A stretch of DNA of 64,000 nucleotides, from contig NC_079882.1 in assembly GCF_029227915.1 (NCBI RefSeq), positions 22,761,001 through 22,825,000 on the forward strand. Reading direction: 5' to 3'. Shown piece by piece: positions 12,115 through 23,005 of this stretch (its first letter is position 1; the number at the start of each line of letters is the position of its first letter). A program made the position numbers and the translations under genes. Origin of the DNA: Hydractinia symbiolongicarpus (taxonomy: Eukaryota > Cnidaria > Hydrozoa > Anthoathecata > Hydractiniidae). The notes beneath the pieces were generated by a model. That model was given only the letters and a program-made list of their open reading frames with translations, did no database searches and was not told where the DNA came from.

Positions 12115-12356
12115 AGCGAAAATCACTGTTTCCGAAACATGCTTTAAAATTAATTTTAATGCATGGAAAAGAACTAATTAAAGGTGGAAGCTTAGATGAA
12201 AACAGAGTGAGGACTCATCTAGAATCATGTGGGTTGTTCGAGAAGTACACCTTCGTTCAGTTGCGCACTCGAATAAATTACGAGAGAAAAATCTACAAAG
12301 AAAAAAAGGGTGAATTTCATAATACATATAGCTTTATAGTTTATTTATGCTTATAG
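12111..12356 (+). CDS. Small basic ORF after the recombinase
   Basis: Eighty-one codons whose ATG overlaps the stop of the upstream recombinase frame (ATGA). It is Lys/Arg-rich and has a SANT-like Leu/Phe spacing similar to the tail of the upstream frame. It may be the real C-terminus of that protein after a frameshift, or a repeated DNA-binding module. No family recognised. Confidence 0.3.
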   Translation: MKRKSLFPKHALKLILMHGKELIKGGSLDENRVRTHLESCGLFEKYTFVQLRTRINYERKIYKEKKGEFHNTYSFIVYLCL

Positions 12357-13740
12357 TTTGTTTTTGATAATGCTATTTGATACTTGATACTGCGTCAATC
12401 TTATTGATTCAAAGGAATTTCCCTAAAATTTCAATGTTTAGTTATACCTTCCGCTATTTTAACATCGTTTTAAAACTTCTTCACTTTTAATATAATTTAG
12501 CTCTTCACCTTTTTGATGAAAACTGTGAAATAAAATTCCAACAACGAATGTCGATTATCGATAAGAAAATGTAATGCTAGCAACTACAAACAGTAACAGC
12601 TTGCTCACATCCAGCAAAGCTAAGAAGCCCATGGTTAAAAATTCCCAATGATTTACTCTTTTATATTAATCTCCTCCGGTGAAAATGTAAATTTCGTCAT
12701 TGTACACTAATAATTATGTCAGTGCTGTGGCCAGCAAAATGATTTTTTTTTGTTCTCCAAAGTATGTTCGTACAGGTTTTTTCTACTCCAAAAAGTAATT
12801 TCATCCTCTCCTCCTCAGGCAGCAGTTACTGATGTAAATAATTCCGGCGCGGCGACTTTCCATACCAAATAGGATAAGTATCTTGTCAATTGAAGTCTTC
12901 ATAATTGAACAGAATATTTCGAACGGTTTCTCGTTCCTGTAGTACTTGGGAACATTTTCTCTCCTTAACTTGAAAATAAGTCGTTTATACTGGGCCTTAG
13001 TAAAATGGAAAATCATTAATCGCCAAACCGAAATCCTCTCTATAACAATAATATACGTTGTCTATCTGTGTTAGAAACGGTTGCACCACTGCGTTATTTT
13101 AGACTATCCGATCAGTAATTTCTTTGTTCATGATGACAGGCGGACAAGCAAGCATAAAATGCAGGGATATATATGTGAAGGGCAAATTCATGCGGGTTTT
13201 TACACAGGGGTGGGTCAGCGTCCTAATAAAAAGGAAACGCATCGTTGCATTAAAAAATACACAAGATATAATTGATCGGTAATTTTATAAAAACATAGGT
13301 TTCATAGACCTAAAGCGCAAGAAAACAATAATCAAGGGGCTAACAAAGACTTTCCCTGTCTATTGACTTGCAAAAGACTTTTCCACGATTCCGGCGCAAA
13401 ACTGCTGATACCCAATACAGTAAACATTTTCTCTTGCCATATGTGAAAAAAATTAGAGATGGCAGGCTATCCGATATCGTCAAACGGCAATTTGTTTCCG
13501 CGGTTGGAAATAATAATTGGATCAACGTATTACCAATAATAATTATTGAATCAATTATTATCACTATTTTTAAGTTAGAGGAAATCAATATTGTTTGGAA
13601 TAAAATAATAATTTTTTTTATTGGATCTAATCTCAATAATATAAATTTCGCGCAACAACAATAATATAATTGATCCAACGCCTGCCGGTTGTCGTTATAC
13701 ATAGGATGTCAGGCTATCCTGTTTTCAAATAGGAACATCC
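12357..13740. other. Gene-free stretch with satellite scraps
   Basis: No coding region supported. Diverged pieces of the satellite phrase (CAGGCTATCC) occur near 13,462 and 13,707, and ACTATCCGATCAG near 13,103. An inverted pair TTGGATCAA (13,516) and TTGATCCAA (about 13,672) flanks an AAT/ATT-rich block. Confidence 0.5.
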
Positions 13741-14066
<326 letters not shown>

Positions 14067-14649
14067 GTAAGTCCTTATATCGACATTCCACCAAATGTAC
14101 CGGAGGGTAAGTAGTTTTTACCTTGTACATACACCGATGAAATAGCCAGGATGGCACTGACTTGGCAGGGATCATCACAGGTTACTGGCATACCAGGGAA
14201 TTTGGTCGTGATCGCGTCATTGTAGTATTTAAGCTCGGCGTTCACGTAACGGTCCTTTTTCACAGGCTCTGTCGTCAATTGCTCAGATATCAACTCCTCG
14301 ATCTTGACCAGATTTGACAATACTTTGCAACCCAATCAGGGTACTCTTCAAAATCAAGACTCATCGCCGGTACTGCATTGACTCCATGTGGGGACCAGAT
14401 TTTTGGTGTTTTTACCCTGAAGCCAATCACGAGGTATCGTAAATGGTAACCTACTATATACGGATTATCCTTACCTTCATTGGAAGGAATGGGATCTGAC
14501 ACTGTTAGATAGTCCACGTTGATATCACTGATGTCCGTAAAGGTAGCAGTAAACGAGTAGAATAATTTAGGGTTGACAATCTCATTCTTAAATTGTAGCA
14601 TCTTCTTTATTGAATTTTCAACACCGTCAGAGGATTTCATCACGGTCAA
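14067..14649 (-). pseudogene. Polinton protein of unknown role, C-terminally truncated
   Basis: Counterpart of the gene at 58,708-59,272 in copy 2. The N-terminal part reads from 14,649; the frame changes around 14,320 and again near 14,110, and the reading ends at a Glu-Cys-Arg-Tyr-Lys segment exactly where (TAA)n starts. The orientation is opposite to what copy 2 predicts relative to the capsid block, so this end was inverted or inserted separately. The motif YLTVSDPIPSN and the W-S-P-H/N-G-V segment are shared by both copies. No known domain recognised. Confidence 0.65.
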
Positions 14650-17050
14650 AAACTAACGCAGTTTATTCACCTCTTTGCTGCGCATGCGTTGATTTGTGAT
14701 GACGTCATCACTATGCTGGGGAATTCCCCTACTAGATGCGCTAGAACTTTTTTTACTCATTTGCTATATGATAGGAACTTTACCTCGTTATGCATGGATA
14801 TAAGCACGGTACTTTAGGGACTTACCCTTGAATTCCATGACTCAACACTGCATGGTAATGGATGGTCGGGGATTTGTTGGGTTTAACCATGTGTGCGGGA
14901 TGTACGTGCACGACTGCTTTTGCTTTATCAATCGAAATTTTTATAAAATCAAATGTTTTGTTGCAAAAATAAGGTAATAGTTCGAGATAACGCTAAAGTG
15001 ATCTAAAAAAGATCGGAAAAATAGTTCCACAGAGCGTAAGTTCGCGATAACGGAGTTCGAGATATCAAGTGTCGAATGTAGAGTTTTCAATTCTAAAATC
15101 TGATCAAATAAGTACTATGGGGACAAACAAATAATTGTGTTTATATCTATATTTCTTTGTCGCAACATTTCGACAAGATTTTCCATAGCTGTGTGTATAA
15201 GGAACGACTAGGTCTCCGCGGTATTTCCTAAAAAACATTTAAAAAACCCCAATCCTATTACGCGGAGACCGTATATTATAATTGTCGTTAATACCTCTTA
15301 AAACTTAAAAGGTTCTTTCGCGGTTAATAAGAATATTTTTTTGTGATTTGGTTCGCTCGTTAACAGCGTAAGCAAACATTGAAAAAACTAACAAGTTATG
15401 TGGCGAATAAAAAGTTTCACTTTATTTACGAATTTGTTCTGTGAAAGTTCTAAAGTTAGGAATATGTTCGTCACGATATTTAACTATTAGATTTCTTGCT
15501 AGTTTAATCTTTAACATGTAATATTTTGATAAAATGTGTGCAATCATTGACTCGTGACAATCACATTAAAGTTTCTTACTATTTTTACGTTTAGCCACCT
15601 TTCGTTCGGCAAATGTGTGACACTGTGACAAATGTAAGTCAATACTGACCTTATATGACATTCCGCGCTTAATAATGTAAGAAACGCATAAAAACTTGTA
15701 TTTCATAAAATTAGAAAAGAAAAAAAAAATAACAAGGACTTCTTTTTATGGAAGCAGATCAGGTCTGTCAGTGTGAACTTTAAAGACAATTATTACATCG
15801 CAAATTTTAATCCTTAATTTTAGAGCGTTATATTAGTAGTACGCATATTAAAAATGGCATTTTAAGAAAAATAACTTGTAATAATTGTATTAGTAGTAAA
15901 AATTTTAATAGGTCAGTGTACATTGGAATTATCTTAGTGAGCGTGTTGTTGGGATGAATGTGCGGAACACGATATATTTGAGAGAAAGGCAAGTGCGTCA
16001 CATAACTTTCTAAACAATTTAATAATTTTTCAATGCGTTTCAAAGGAGCACAAATTTACCTTGCCGTTTTGAAAGGGATTCCACTTCATTCCATTAATTG
16101 AAAAATCTAGCCTGAATTCTGTGATGAAATTTCTTGCTACAACTGGATCACCTTGAATAGCAATTCCATTGATTGTTGTTTGGCTCTTAAAATCAACCTA
16201 AAAAGGACAAAAATTAGTTATAGGCAAAATCTTATGCTCTATGACATACATGTTAATATGTTCTGCTTACAGTACACCGTAGTACAGTCTCACCGAGCAT
16301 TTTGGAACTTAACTCCGGACCTTAACTTTTGCTTTTGTTAAATCAGCTGGGAATACCTCAAATTTCTCAGAAGTACGGACAGGTTGGCTAGGAGAAAAAA
16401 TAAAAGCCTGATGTTACCTATAACACATCGCATTTCGTGTGGCTTAAAAGAGGGAAAAAACTATCGATATTTTATAAACTAAGTCATGTTGCATTCATTA
16501 GATACAAATAGATATTGTTATATTTTGCGAAATAAATTTCCCTTACAGTTTCAAAATGATTAATCGTAACAATGGGCTAAGCAATTAGTGCAGGTAAACC
16601 ATGTTGCACGTGCGTATAACATCGATTTAAATAAAGGCACAGGAAACAGCATGTCGTTACCCCGTCTTAACAATCGCTCAGCAAATAATTTTTAAAACAT
16701 TGATAAACAATGTAGCTACATAACTGTATTTACCATCAGAATTGGTAATTAAGATGTTTGTTGTAGATAAACTGCACTAGGCTACTTTTACCTTTTAGCC
16801 AGAGGTAGCTAGGTACCAACAACAGCGAACATAAAAAAATTTAATGTTGCCTAGGATAAAAAGCGCTTAAAGTAAAATGAGCAACAATCAAAAAAGCAAT
16901 AAGTTAGGCCAGCTATAGCTAAAAAAGAAGAAGAAAAAAAAGGAATGAGTAATAAAATATACGCCAAGAAAATACAAGCAAAAAATGTGCCTACAGTTTG
17001 GGTTGTAAGGGGGGGGGGGGCATTTGCCATTTTTGCTTTAGGGATTAAAT
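14650..17050. repeat. Inserted repeat-rich block inside copy 1
   Basis: Two known repeat types are seen: the GTTCGAGATA family (14,970-15,080) and the CAGGTAAA family (about 16,550-16,940, with GGGCTAAGCAATTAGTGCAG and a CTATAGCTAAAAAAG end). Between them lies AT-rich sequence with no gene, including an inverted pair GGTCTCCGCG (15,211-15,220) and CGCGGAGACC (15,261-15,270). A G12 run (17,009-17,020) marks the right edge. Copy 2 has genes at the matching place, so this block replaced part of the element. Confidence 0.55.
14672..14710. promoter_or_regulatory. Shared GCGCATGCGTTGAT motif plus TGATGACGTCATCA palindrome
   Basis: CTGCGCATGCGTTGAT lies about 25-40 bp upstream of the - strand gene starting at 14,649 and is followed by a perfect TGATGACGTCATCA palindrome. 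The same core occurs upstream of PolB (near 32,620) and in the leader of copy 2 (near 57,355). A promoter or terminal motif of the element is inferred. Confidence 0.35.
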
Positions 17051-17056
17051 TAACAA

Positions 17057-17482
17057 CTAGGAATACCTTCGAAGTAGTAATAGAAAAACTGCATCATAGT
17101 CGCCCTTCATATAATACCTATTACTAAGGTCGTAAGGTAGGCCTAGGAGCTCCTGCAATGGTCGATGAATCACCACCGAGTACCCATCAGTGACAGGGAG
17201 TCTGCAGTACCCATTTTTCAATACAAAAAGCTTAATCTTGTCCTCCGCCTGGCTGTTGACAATGGTCACCATCTCCTCGATTTTGTACAAACCATTCACA
17301 ATAGAGATGCGAGTCACCCTCTGATCAGGTCCCAATTTCCTGATCGGAGTGTCGTTGTCGCTGTATAAATTCAACCATCCGGGCCTAATACTTATCGATT
17401 TCAAGGCAATGCGAGTGTTTTGGCCAAAGTATTTCTAAAATATAGTAGGCTTATGGATATCAGTGATGTACAGTTGCTCCGT
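17057..17482 (-). pseudogene. Polinton structural-type protein (minor capsid candidate), N-terminal part
   Basis: Reads from position 17,482, where copy 2 has ATG and this copy has ACG. The shared opening (QLYITDI, KPTIF) is followed by an in-frame stop and then an open frame to 17,057, with GYCRLPVTDGYSVVIH near the end. Copy 2 keeps the same opening at 60,985 and a downstream part at 60,122-60,330. The divergent placement beside the capsid-block gene at 17,500 is the same in both copies. Polintons encode a single jelly-roll penton-like minor capsid protein; that role is a guess for this gene. Confidence 0.5.
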
Positions 17483-17499
17483 TTGTTTTAAAACAAAAG

Positions 17500-18723
17500 A
17501 TGAACATTTATCAATACAACCATTCTGCAAAGTATAAAAGTAATAGGGGTGAATTGCCACTTGGTGTAACCAATTTGGAGCATCAGGATCTGTATATGAG
17601 TACGGACTCCCATATCCCTGTGGAATTCCCTGATTTCACGAAATACAACATAAAGGTCCCAACGACCTACCTTGATGACCCTGTTAATGTGAATTGGAAA
17701 GGTTAAGCGTTGGACTACTGGAATATTCAGGTGAACTTCGCTACCCATTGCACAACAACGGCCCTAGGCATATGTAGCAAACACATGACAGGTTCCGTAC
17801 CCCTCATCAACAGTATTTTTTAATTTCACGCTTACTATCATATGCGTCACATCCTGGCAAGGATGAAGATCCCCATGCCCTTTGACTATGGGTTCGAACA
17901 GTATAAAAAACCATATTTGAGCTCTGGTTATGCACAGGTATGTAGGTAATACGGTGCAGATCCAAATGCCTTGTACAAGTTTAAAGCTGTCATGTCGTCG
18001 TTGATAGATGGTAGGTGGTGGCCAAGTTGACGGTGATTGGGTCAAATTCATCATGCCGACAAGTCAAGATCTAACATCGGAGGGTCTGAAGAAGCTAAGT
18101 GAGAGTATCAGGGCTTACGTGGTTTTGTTACTGGAATCACAGGCAGGTGCCAAGGCATCCCTTCTAGGGACCGGTGCCGATAATTATACAACAAGGCAAA
18201 CTAGTACAGATATTTAAGGCTATGCTAGAACGTCAGGAGAACGTCGGGATATTACGAAGTTCCAGAAGGTACTGCAATATGCCAGGACCCTAGTGAACTT
18301 CGCCGTAATGCACCAGGTGTACATGCTGCCATCCGACATGAATCTGCGTATAGGCAAAATTGTCGGGTTCAATAATAATATTTTGGTTGCACCGGCCAAC
18401 GCAGGCATTGGAGTCCGACTTGACCTGAATAACAAGGCGCTTTGAGGCATGCGTCTGCCACACCACTCAGGCATACCCTACCCCCAAAGCATACCACACC
18501 ATCCATACAAACTCCAAAGCATACCATACCACCCAAGCATAAAACACCTATTACATCTTCTAAACATAGTCCCAATCACGCTATACAGACCATATCACCT
18601 TCCGGGACCACAACATCATCGTCTCCCATACCCAAACAACCAAATCAACATTGGGATACCAACACCACCATAGTTATAGCAGAAGTCGGCATCATACTTG
18701 CCTATATTTGGTTAAAAAAATAA
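17500..18723 (+). pseudogene. Conserved Polinton protein with His-Thr-Pro repeats and C-terminal membrane helix
   Basis: The open start (68 codons from 17,500) is followed by stops near 17,706, 17,822, 17,948 and 18,217 and frame changes near 18,005 and 18,445, yet similarity to the copy-2 gene at 60,986-62,216 runs throughout: DYWNIQ, KHMTGSVPL, KVLQYARTLVNFAV, MLPSDMNLRIGKI. The C-terminal part is rich in His-Thr and Pro (HTLPPKHTTP, PKHTIPPKHKTP) and ends in a hydrophobic stretch (IVIAEVGIILAYIW) just before the stop. Probably a virion-associated membrane-anchored protein, judged by its place next to the capsid gene. I cannot name the family. Confidence 0.6.
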
Positions 18724-19821
18724 GGCTTATTTCACGTATAGCACGACAAGCCCAGCAGCTCCCAAGCCTTTCCAGCTGCTTCTCCACAACAACACCTGCA
18801 GCACCTGCTGCTGCACCTCCCCCTCCTGTAACAGAGAGTACAATGGTGCTTATCAATAGACCAATAGCAGAGACGATACTCGCTATGGTTATCCCTTGTT
18901 CTCTGAAGAGTATACGAAGCTTCTCAAGCACAGTAGTGTTATCAACAGCAATTTTTAATAGCATGTCTTTGATATGCCTCAGCTGGGGGTATATGTCAGT
19001 GGATAGTATCCCATGTGCTTCTCCTATGGCTTTCTTTTATCGGTCAGATCCTTAATCTCTTTCTTCGCGTTTTCTATCTCCTTCTTATGGTTAGCTTTCT
19101 GTCCCTCGTCCGCCCCAACCTTCTGCTTCTCAAGTTCTTTCACCCTACCCTCTGCCTTGTTAATCTCGCTGTCGTATAGGATCATCTTGTTCTTCAGGCT
19201 TTTCAAATTGCCCTTTAACGTCTGAAGCTCGAGGTCAAGTCCCCTTCTTTCACGTGGGGTGATGCCACCTTCATCAGACCCAACAAACGAAGTGTCTTGT
19301 ATAAGGCTTTCCGTGGCAACTACAAATTCATCCATTTCCTCCAACGATTCCATCTCAATATGTTTGGCTTCCTCCTCTATTTTCTGATATCTTTTCAGGA
19401 GATTCTGTGCCCTAAATTTACCACCCTTATTGGGTGTAACATAGTCCACAAACCCCACGGCTTGCAAACGATTACTGCCCAGGAGCGTTTGTATCTGAGC
19501 AACAGTTTTTAGACTACTATCTTGGTTCGTAAGCACTACCTCCTTAAATGTTTTCTTACCCTTCACTATCTCCTTTACAATAAGTTGATTCCCTTTATCT
19601 TTCTGAACATATCATAATATTTCGCATTAGGCTGTAACCCCAATTTTTCTGTAAGACGATCGTAAAGGCCATCGATCATTAATTTTAATAACTTTTGCCT
19701 CTGCCCTGAAATTCCAGGGAGGCAGTTTTGACGTGGTATCATTGGGCTTATATGGATGACCTCCATCCTCCTCATCATGAGCAATATCTATATCAGGTAC
19801 AAATACTGGATTAGTCGGCAT
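18692..19821 (-). pseudogene. Coiled-coil membrane protein upstream of capsid gene
   Basis: Starts at 19,821 (PNPVFVPDIDI-type opening, shared with copy 2), shifts frame near 19,720, has two stops near 19,575, then runs 19,566-19,024 as a Lys/Glu-rich coiled coil and, after another break, 18,964-18,692 with a Gly/Ala-rich hydrophobic segment (IGLLISTIVLSVTGG). The final hydrophobic region present in copy 2 is lost. The gene diverges from the capsid gene and converges, with a 32-bp 3' overlap, on the preceding + strand gene. The role is unknown; a virion or membrane-remodelling part is plausible. Confidence 0.6.
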
Positions 19822-19838
19822 TCTTTATTATAATAAAT

Positions 19839-21098
19839 ATAAGTGCATTTGGAACGACGCTAGACCCCTATGCAGAGATGAAGTAACTATTTGGTATCAA
19901 GGGCCGAAAACAAAGGGTTCAAATAAGTCACATACCTTCAACCATTAAGCAGAACGAGGACCTGCATGTGGATATGCCTAATATGTCCGGGAATGATGTC
20001 ATCTTTCTAGGATCCATCAAGCTTCTATTTGACCTGACGCTGACGGGAACCAATACAAAGCGTACCATTGTTAGTAACATTGGTAAAAGTCTGGTAAAGA
20101 ATATTCGTATCACTTTGAACAGCAACGAGATACAGAATATTAGCGACTAAAATATTTTAGCTGTATATAGGGATTTGTGGCTCCCAAAATTTGATAGGAA
20201 CAACAACCTTGTTTTAGAGGGCATCAATCCTAACGACAAGACTATCCAGGCCCTGCAGGTCAAGGCAACCGACCATGTCGGGATAGATGAGGAGAAGGCC
20301 ATCGTGGCGGCCTATGGCAACAGTTTCTGTATACCCCTAGGAAAAATGTTTGAACTGACAAGGAACCTAGTCTTTTATGCAACGGGTTTATGCGACAGAT
20401 TGCAATTCGTAATACATTTTGCGAGGCATGATGACGTCATCAAGGATGCCGGGTACAGCAGCCTCGGGAAGTACGGCAGCCAAGCCGGCCGATGCCACCT
20501 ATCGGATGAACAACATTAAGTTAGAATTTGACAAGCTCAGTCACAAAGGTCTCGCAAGCGCTATGATGTCAAGATGTGCAAAATTCCTGCCCTACGAAAG
20601 GATACTCCGTAGCATGGTGATCACCATAAAAAAATCAGACACAAATTATAACCTTCAAATTGACACCCCTGTTAAATCGTTTAAGGGTGTCATGTTACTC
20701 TTCATGGATCCTGTAAAAGTGAAGCCTTACGCGTGCGTAAACCAAACGTTTTATAACCCCAAGATTGAGAAGGTTAGCGTTACTGTCAAGGGAGAGCCAA
20801 ATGAACTTTACTTTCACGCCATGCTTCCCAAAGATAATTTGTAACAAGTCGTAAAACTCTTTGGTAGTCACGACTCCAGCGTGACCATCGGGCAATTTTT
20901 CAATGAAAGGTATCCCCTGTTTGTAGACGCTTGGGCGTCATCCGATCATACCCTGGTATGGTAGTTAAAGACCCCTGCAAAGGCTGAGCGATGTCAAAAA
21001 AGGCTGATGGAACAGGGGATTTCATGGCTTACGTGTATCTCTTACAATTTTCCCAATTAAATATCCTGGACGGTAGGTTCCACTCCGTGGATTATTAA
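19839..21098 (+). pseudogene. Major capsid protein (double jelly-roll), broken
   Basis: About 420 codons in several pieces. The start codon is ATA where copy 2 has ATG; stops occur near 19,885 and 20,150, a frame change near 20,450, a stop at 20,842, another stop near 20,960 and a final frame change near 21,020. Typical Polinton MCP landmarks remain: DLTLTGTNTKRTIVSN, WLPKFDRNNNL, IPLGKMFEL, NNIKLEFDKL, TFYNPKIEKV and the C-terminal LNILDGRFHS. It would form the icosahedral shell. The gene lies between the divergent coiled-coil gene and the zinc/HNH genes. Confidence 0.75.
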
Positions 21099-21137
21099 AT
21101 GACCACAATTTGTCTCCAGAAGCAAATACAAATCAAT

Positions 21138-21720
21138 ATGGAAGAAAACAAGAGATGCTCGAGTTGTAAAAAGGTGTTGGCCCTGGATGCATTTAAGGTG
21201 CTGAAAAATGAAAAACTGACAACAAATTGTATAAGTTGCCTGAATCAAAAAAAGCAGCAGCGTACAAAAAACAAGTGCCCCCATCAAAGGCAGAGATCCA
21301 GGTATAAAAAATGTGGCGGAAGTGAAATATGCCCCCATCAAAAGATGAGATCCACAAGTAGAGAGTGCGGGGCAATGGTATTTGCAAGCATGAAAGGCGA
21401 AGAACAGAGTGCAACGAGTGCGGGGGAAGTCAAATATGCCTTCATCAAAGGATAAGGTATCGATGGAAAGAGTGCAAGGGCAGTCAGATTTGTCCCCATC
21501 AAAGGCTGAGGGCATATTGTAAAGAATGTGGTTGAAGTCAAAATTGCACCCATCAAAGCCGGAGATCCACCTGCAAAGAGTGTAAGGGAAGTCAAATATG
21601 GCCCCATCAAAGGATAAGATGCCGATGTAAAGAATGTGGGGGTGGAAGCATTTGCCCCTATCAAAGGATAAGATATCGATGCAAAGAGTGCAAGAAGAGT
21701 GAATAAATGGTTCGCTGTTG
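21138..21720 (+). pseudogene. Cys/His 18-residue repeat protein, HNH-less duplicate
   Basis: Opens with MEENKRCSSCKKVL and a second C-x2-C, then about eight repeats of 54 bp (18 residues) in the pattern C-x-H-x6-C-x2-C-x5, for example CPHQRQRSR followed by KKCGGSEI. Single-base shifts and stops break the array after the second repeat. It ends at about 21,720 without the HNH part that the neighbouring duplicate has. The sequence before the ATG (GCAAATACAAATCAAT) recurs before the next gene, so the two arose by tandem duplication. Confidence 0.65.
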
Positions 21721-21755
21721 TGGACGCATGGTAGGTATGAGGCAAATACAAATCA

Positions 21756-22582
21756 ATGGAAGAAAACAAGAGATGCACACACTGTAAGCACTATCTTTTT
21801 TTGGACAATTTTAGGGTGTTGAAAAATGGGCAAAAGACAAAATGGTGCATGAAATGCCGCGATGCCAACAAAGCGTCAAAGAAACGCAACAAGTGCCCCC
21901 CATGAAATGGTGAGGGCTTTTTGCAAAGAATGAAAGGGCAGCCAGATTTGTCCCCATCAAATACAGAGATCCTAATGTAAGGAGTGCAAAGGTAGCCAGA
22001 TATGCCCCCATTCAAGGTGGAGGGTCGAATGTAATGAATATGGTGGAAGTCAAATATGCCACCGTGAAAGACAGAGGTCCTATTGCAGAGAGTGCAGGGG
22101 TAATGGTATTTGCAAGCATGAAAGGCGAAGATCAATAATACGGGAACTGCGGTGGTGGAAGCATCTGCCCTCATCAAAGGGTAAGATCCCAATGTGAAGA
22201 CTGCAAAGGGAGTCAATATTGCCACTATGAAAAACAAAGGAGGCATTGTGCCATTTGCGATCCTTTGGGGCATCTGTCTGGTAACGTAGGCAGCCGAATC
22301 CACAATGCTCTACGGGTAAACAAAGAGCTTAGTTCCCAGGAGTATCTCGGGTGTGATATCGCTACACTGCAGACCCATATTGAAGGCCAGTTTGTTGAAG
22401 GTATGACCTGGGACAATTATGGTAAAGAATGGCATAATGATCACAAGGTACCGATTAAATATCGGGAAAATGGGGTTATTCCATCGCTTGCTGAGGTAGC
22501 GAAAAGGCTGCCCTACATCAACACTCAACCTATGTGGGCAAGCGAAAATATGGCCAAGGGTAACCGATATGTCTCAGAATGA
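21756..22582 (+). pseudogene. Cys/His-repeat HNH endonuclease
   Basis: The start MEENKRCTHCKHYL repeats that of the upstream gene. About seven 18-residue C-x-H-x6-C-x2-C units follow, with stops and shifts, and then an intact open stretch (22,265-22,582) carrying the nuclease: LGCDIATLQTHIEGQFVEGM, then EWHNDHKVPI, with the His-x-x-His pair of the HNH fold, and a C-terminal NTQPMWASENMAKG. Homing-type or mobile-element HNH enzymes nick or cut DNA. The stop is followed directly by the next gene's ATG. A third relative sits at 26,531-27,158 on the other strand. Confidence 0.65.
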
Positions 22583-22978
22583 ATGGCTACTCTTATGATC
22601 ATGGCGGAGGGCGCGTTAATAAACGCCCTCGCATTTAGTGGGACCAACTATTTATTCAGAAAGTTCTCGGGACACGGTGAGGCGGAGCGCAGGCGTAATG
22701 ACGAGGCTGTTGAAAAGCTCAATACAGCTCAGGCGGAGTGGATACGTGAGAGGCAGGCTAAATTGGATTGGTTCAACGAACAAAGAGAGATTCAGATCAA
22801 GGCGGACACAAGCCTTCAGGAGCTGGACGAAAGTATGTACAATTTTCATATTGCCTCAGGGAAGGAGGCACCACAATTAAAAGATTTGTACACAACCTTG
22901 AAGCAACAGGATGGGGAACTCAATGTAGTCCTTTGCTCCCTATCCCTGCTAGGGTTCATTGTCTATAAATGTCTGTAA
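22583..22978 (+). CDS. Small coiled-coil membrane protein of the Polinton
   Basis: An undamaged frame of 131 residues that begins one base after the upstream stop (TGAATGG). N-terminal hydrophobic stretch (LINALAFSGTNYLF), then a highly charged helix from about residue 30 to 95 (RRRNDEAVEKL, EWIRERQAKLDW), and a C-terminal membrane segment (VVLCSLSLLGFIVYKCL). I recognise it as a recurrent Polinton-linked family in cnidarian genomes; the function is not known. It is the only full-length unbroken gene of more than 100 codons in copy 1. Confidence 0.65.
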   Translation: MATLMIMAEGALINALAFSGTNYLFRKFSGHGEAERRRNDEAVEKLNTAQAEWIRERQAKLDWFNEQREIQIKADTSLQELDESMYNFHIASGKEAPQLKDLYTTLKQQDGELNVVLCSLSLLGFIVYKCL

Positions 22979-23005
22979 GAACGCGTTTTTTTATAATAAA
23001 GAAGA

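Noticed and set aside
21057-22303. Long - strand frames opposite the Cys/His repeat genes
   Set aside because: Antisense reading of a 54-bp coding repeat; the + strand gives ordered zinc motifs and an HNH domain.
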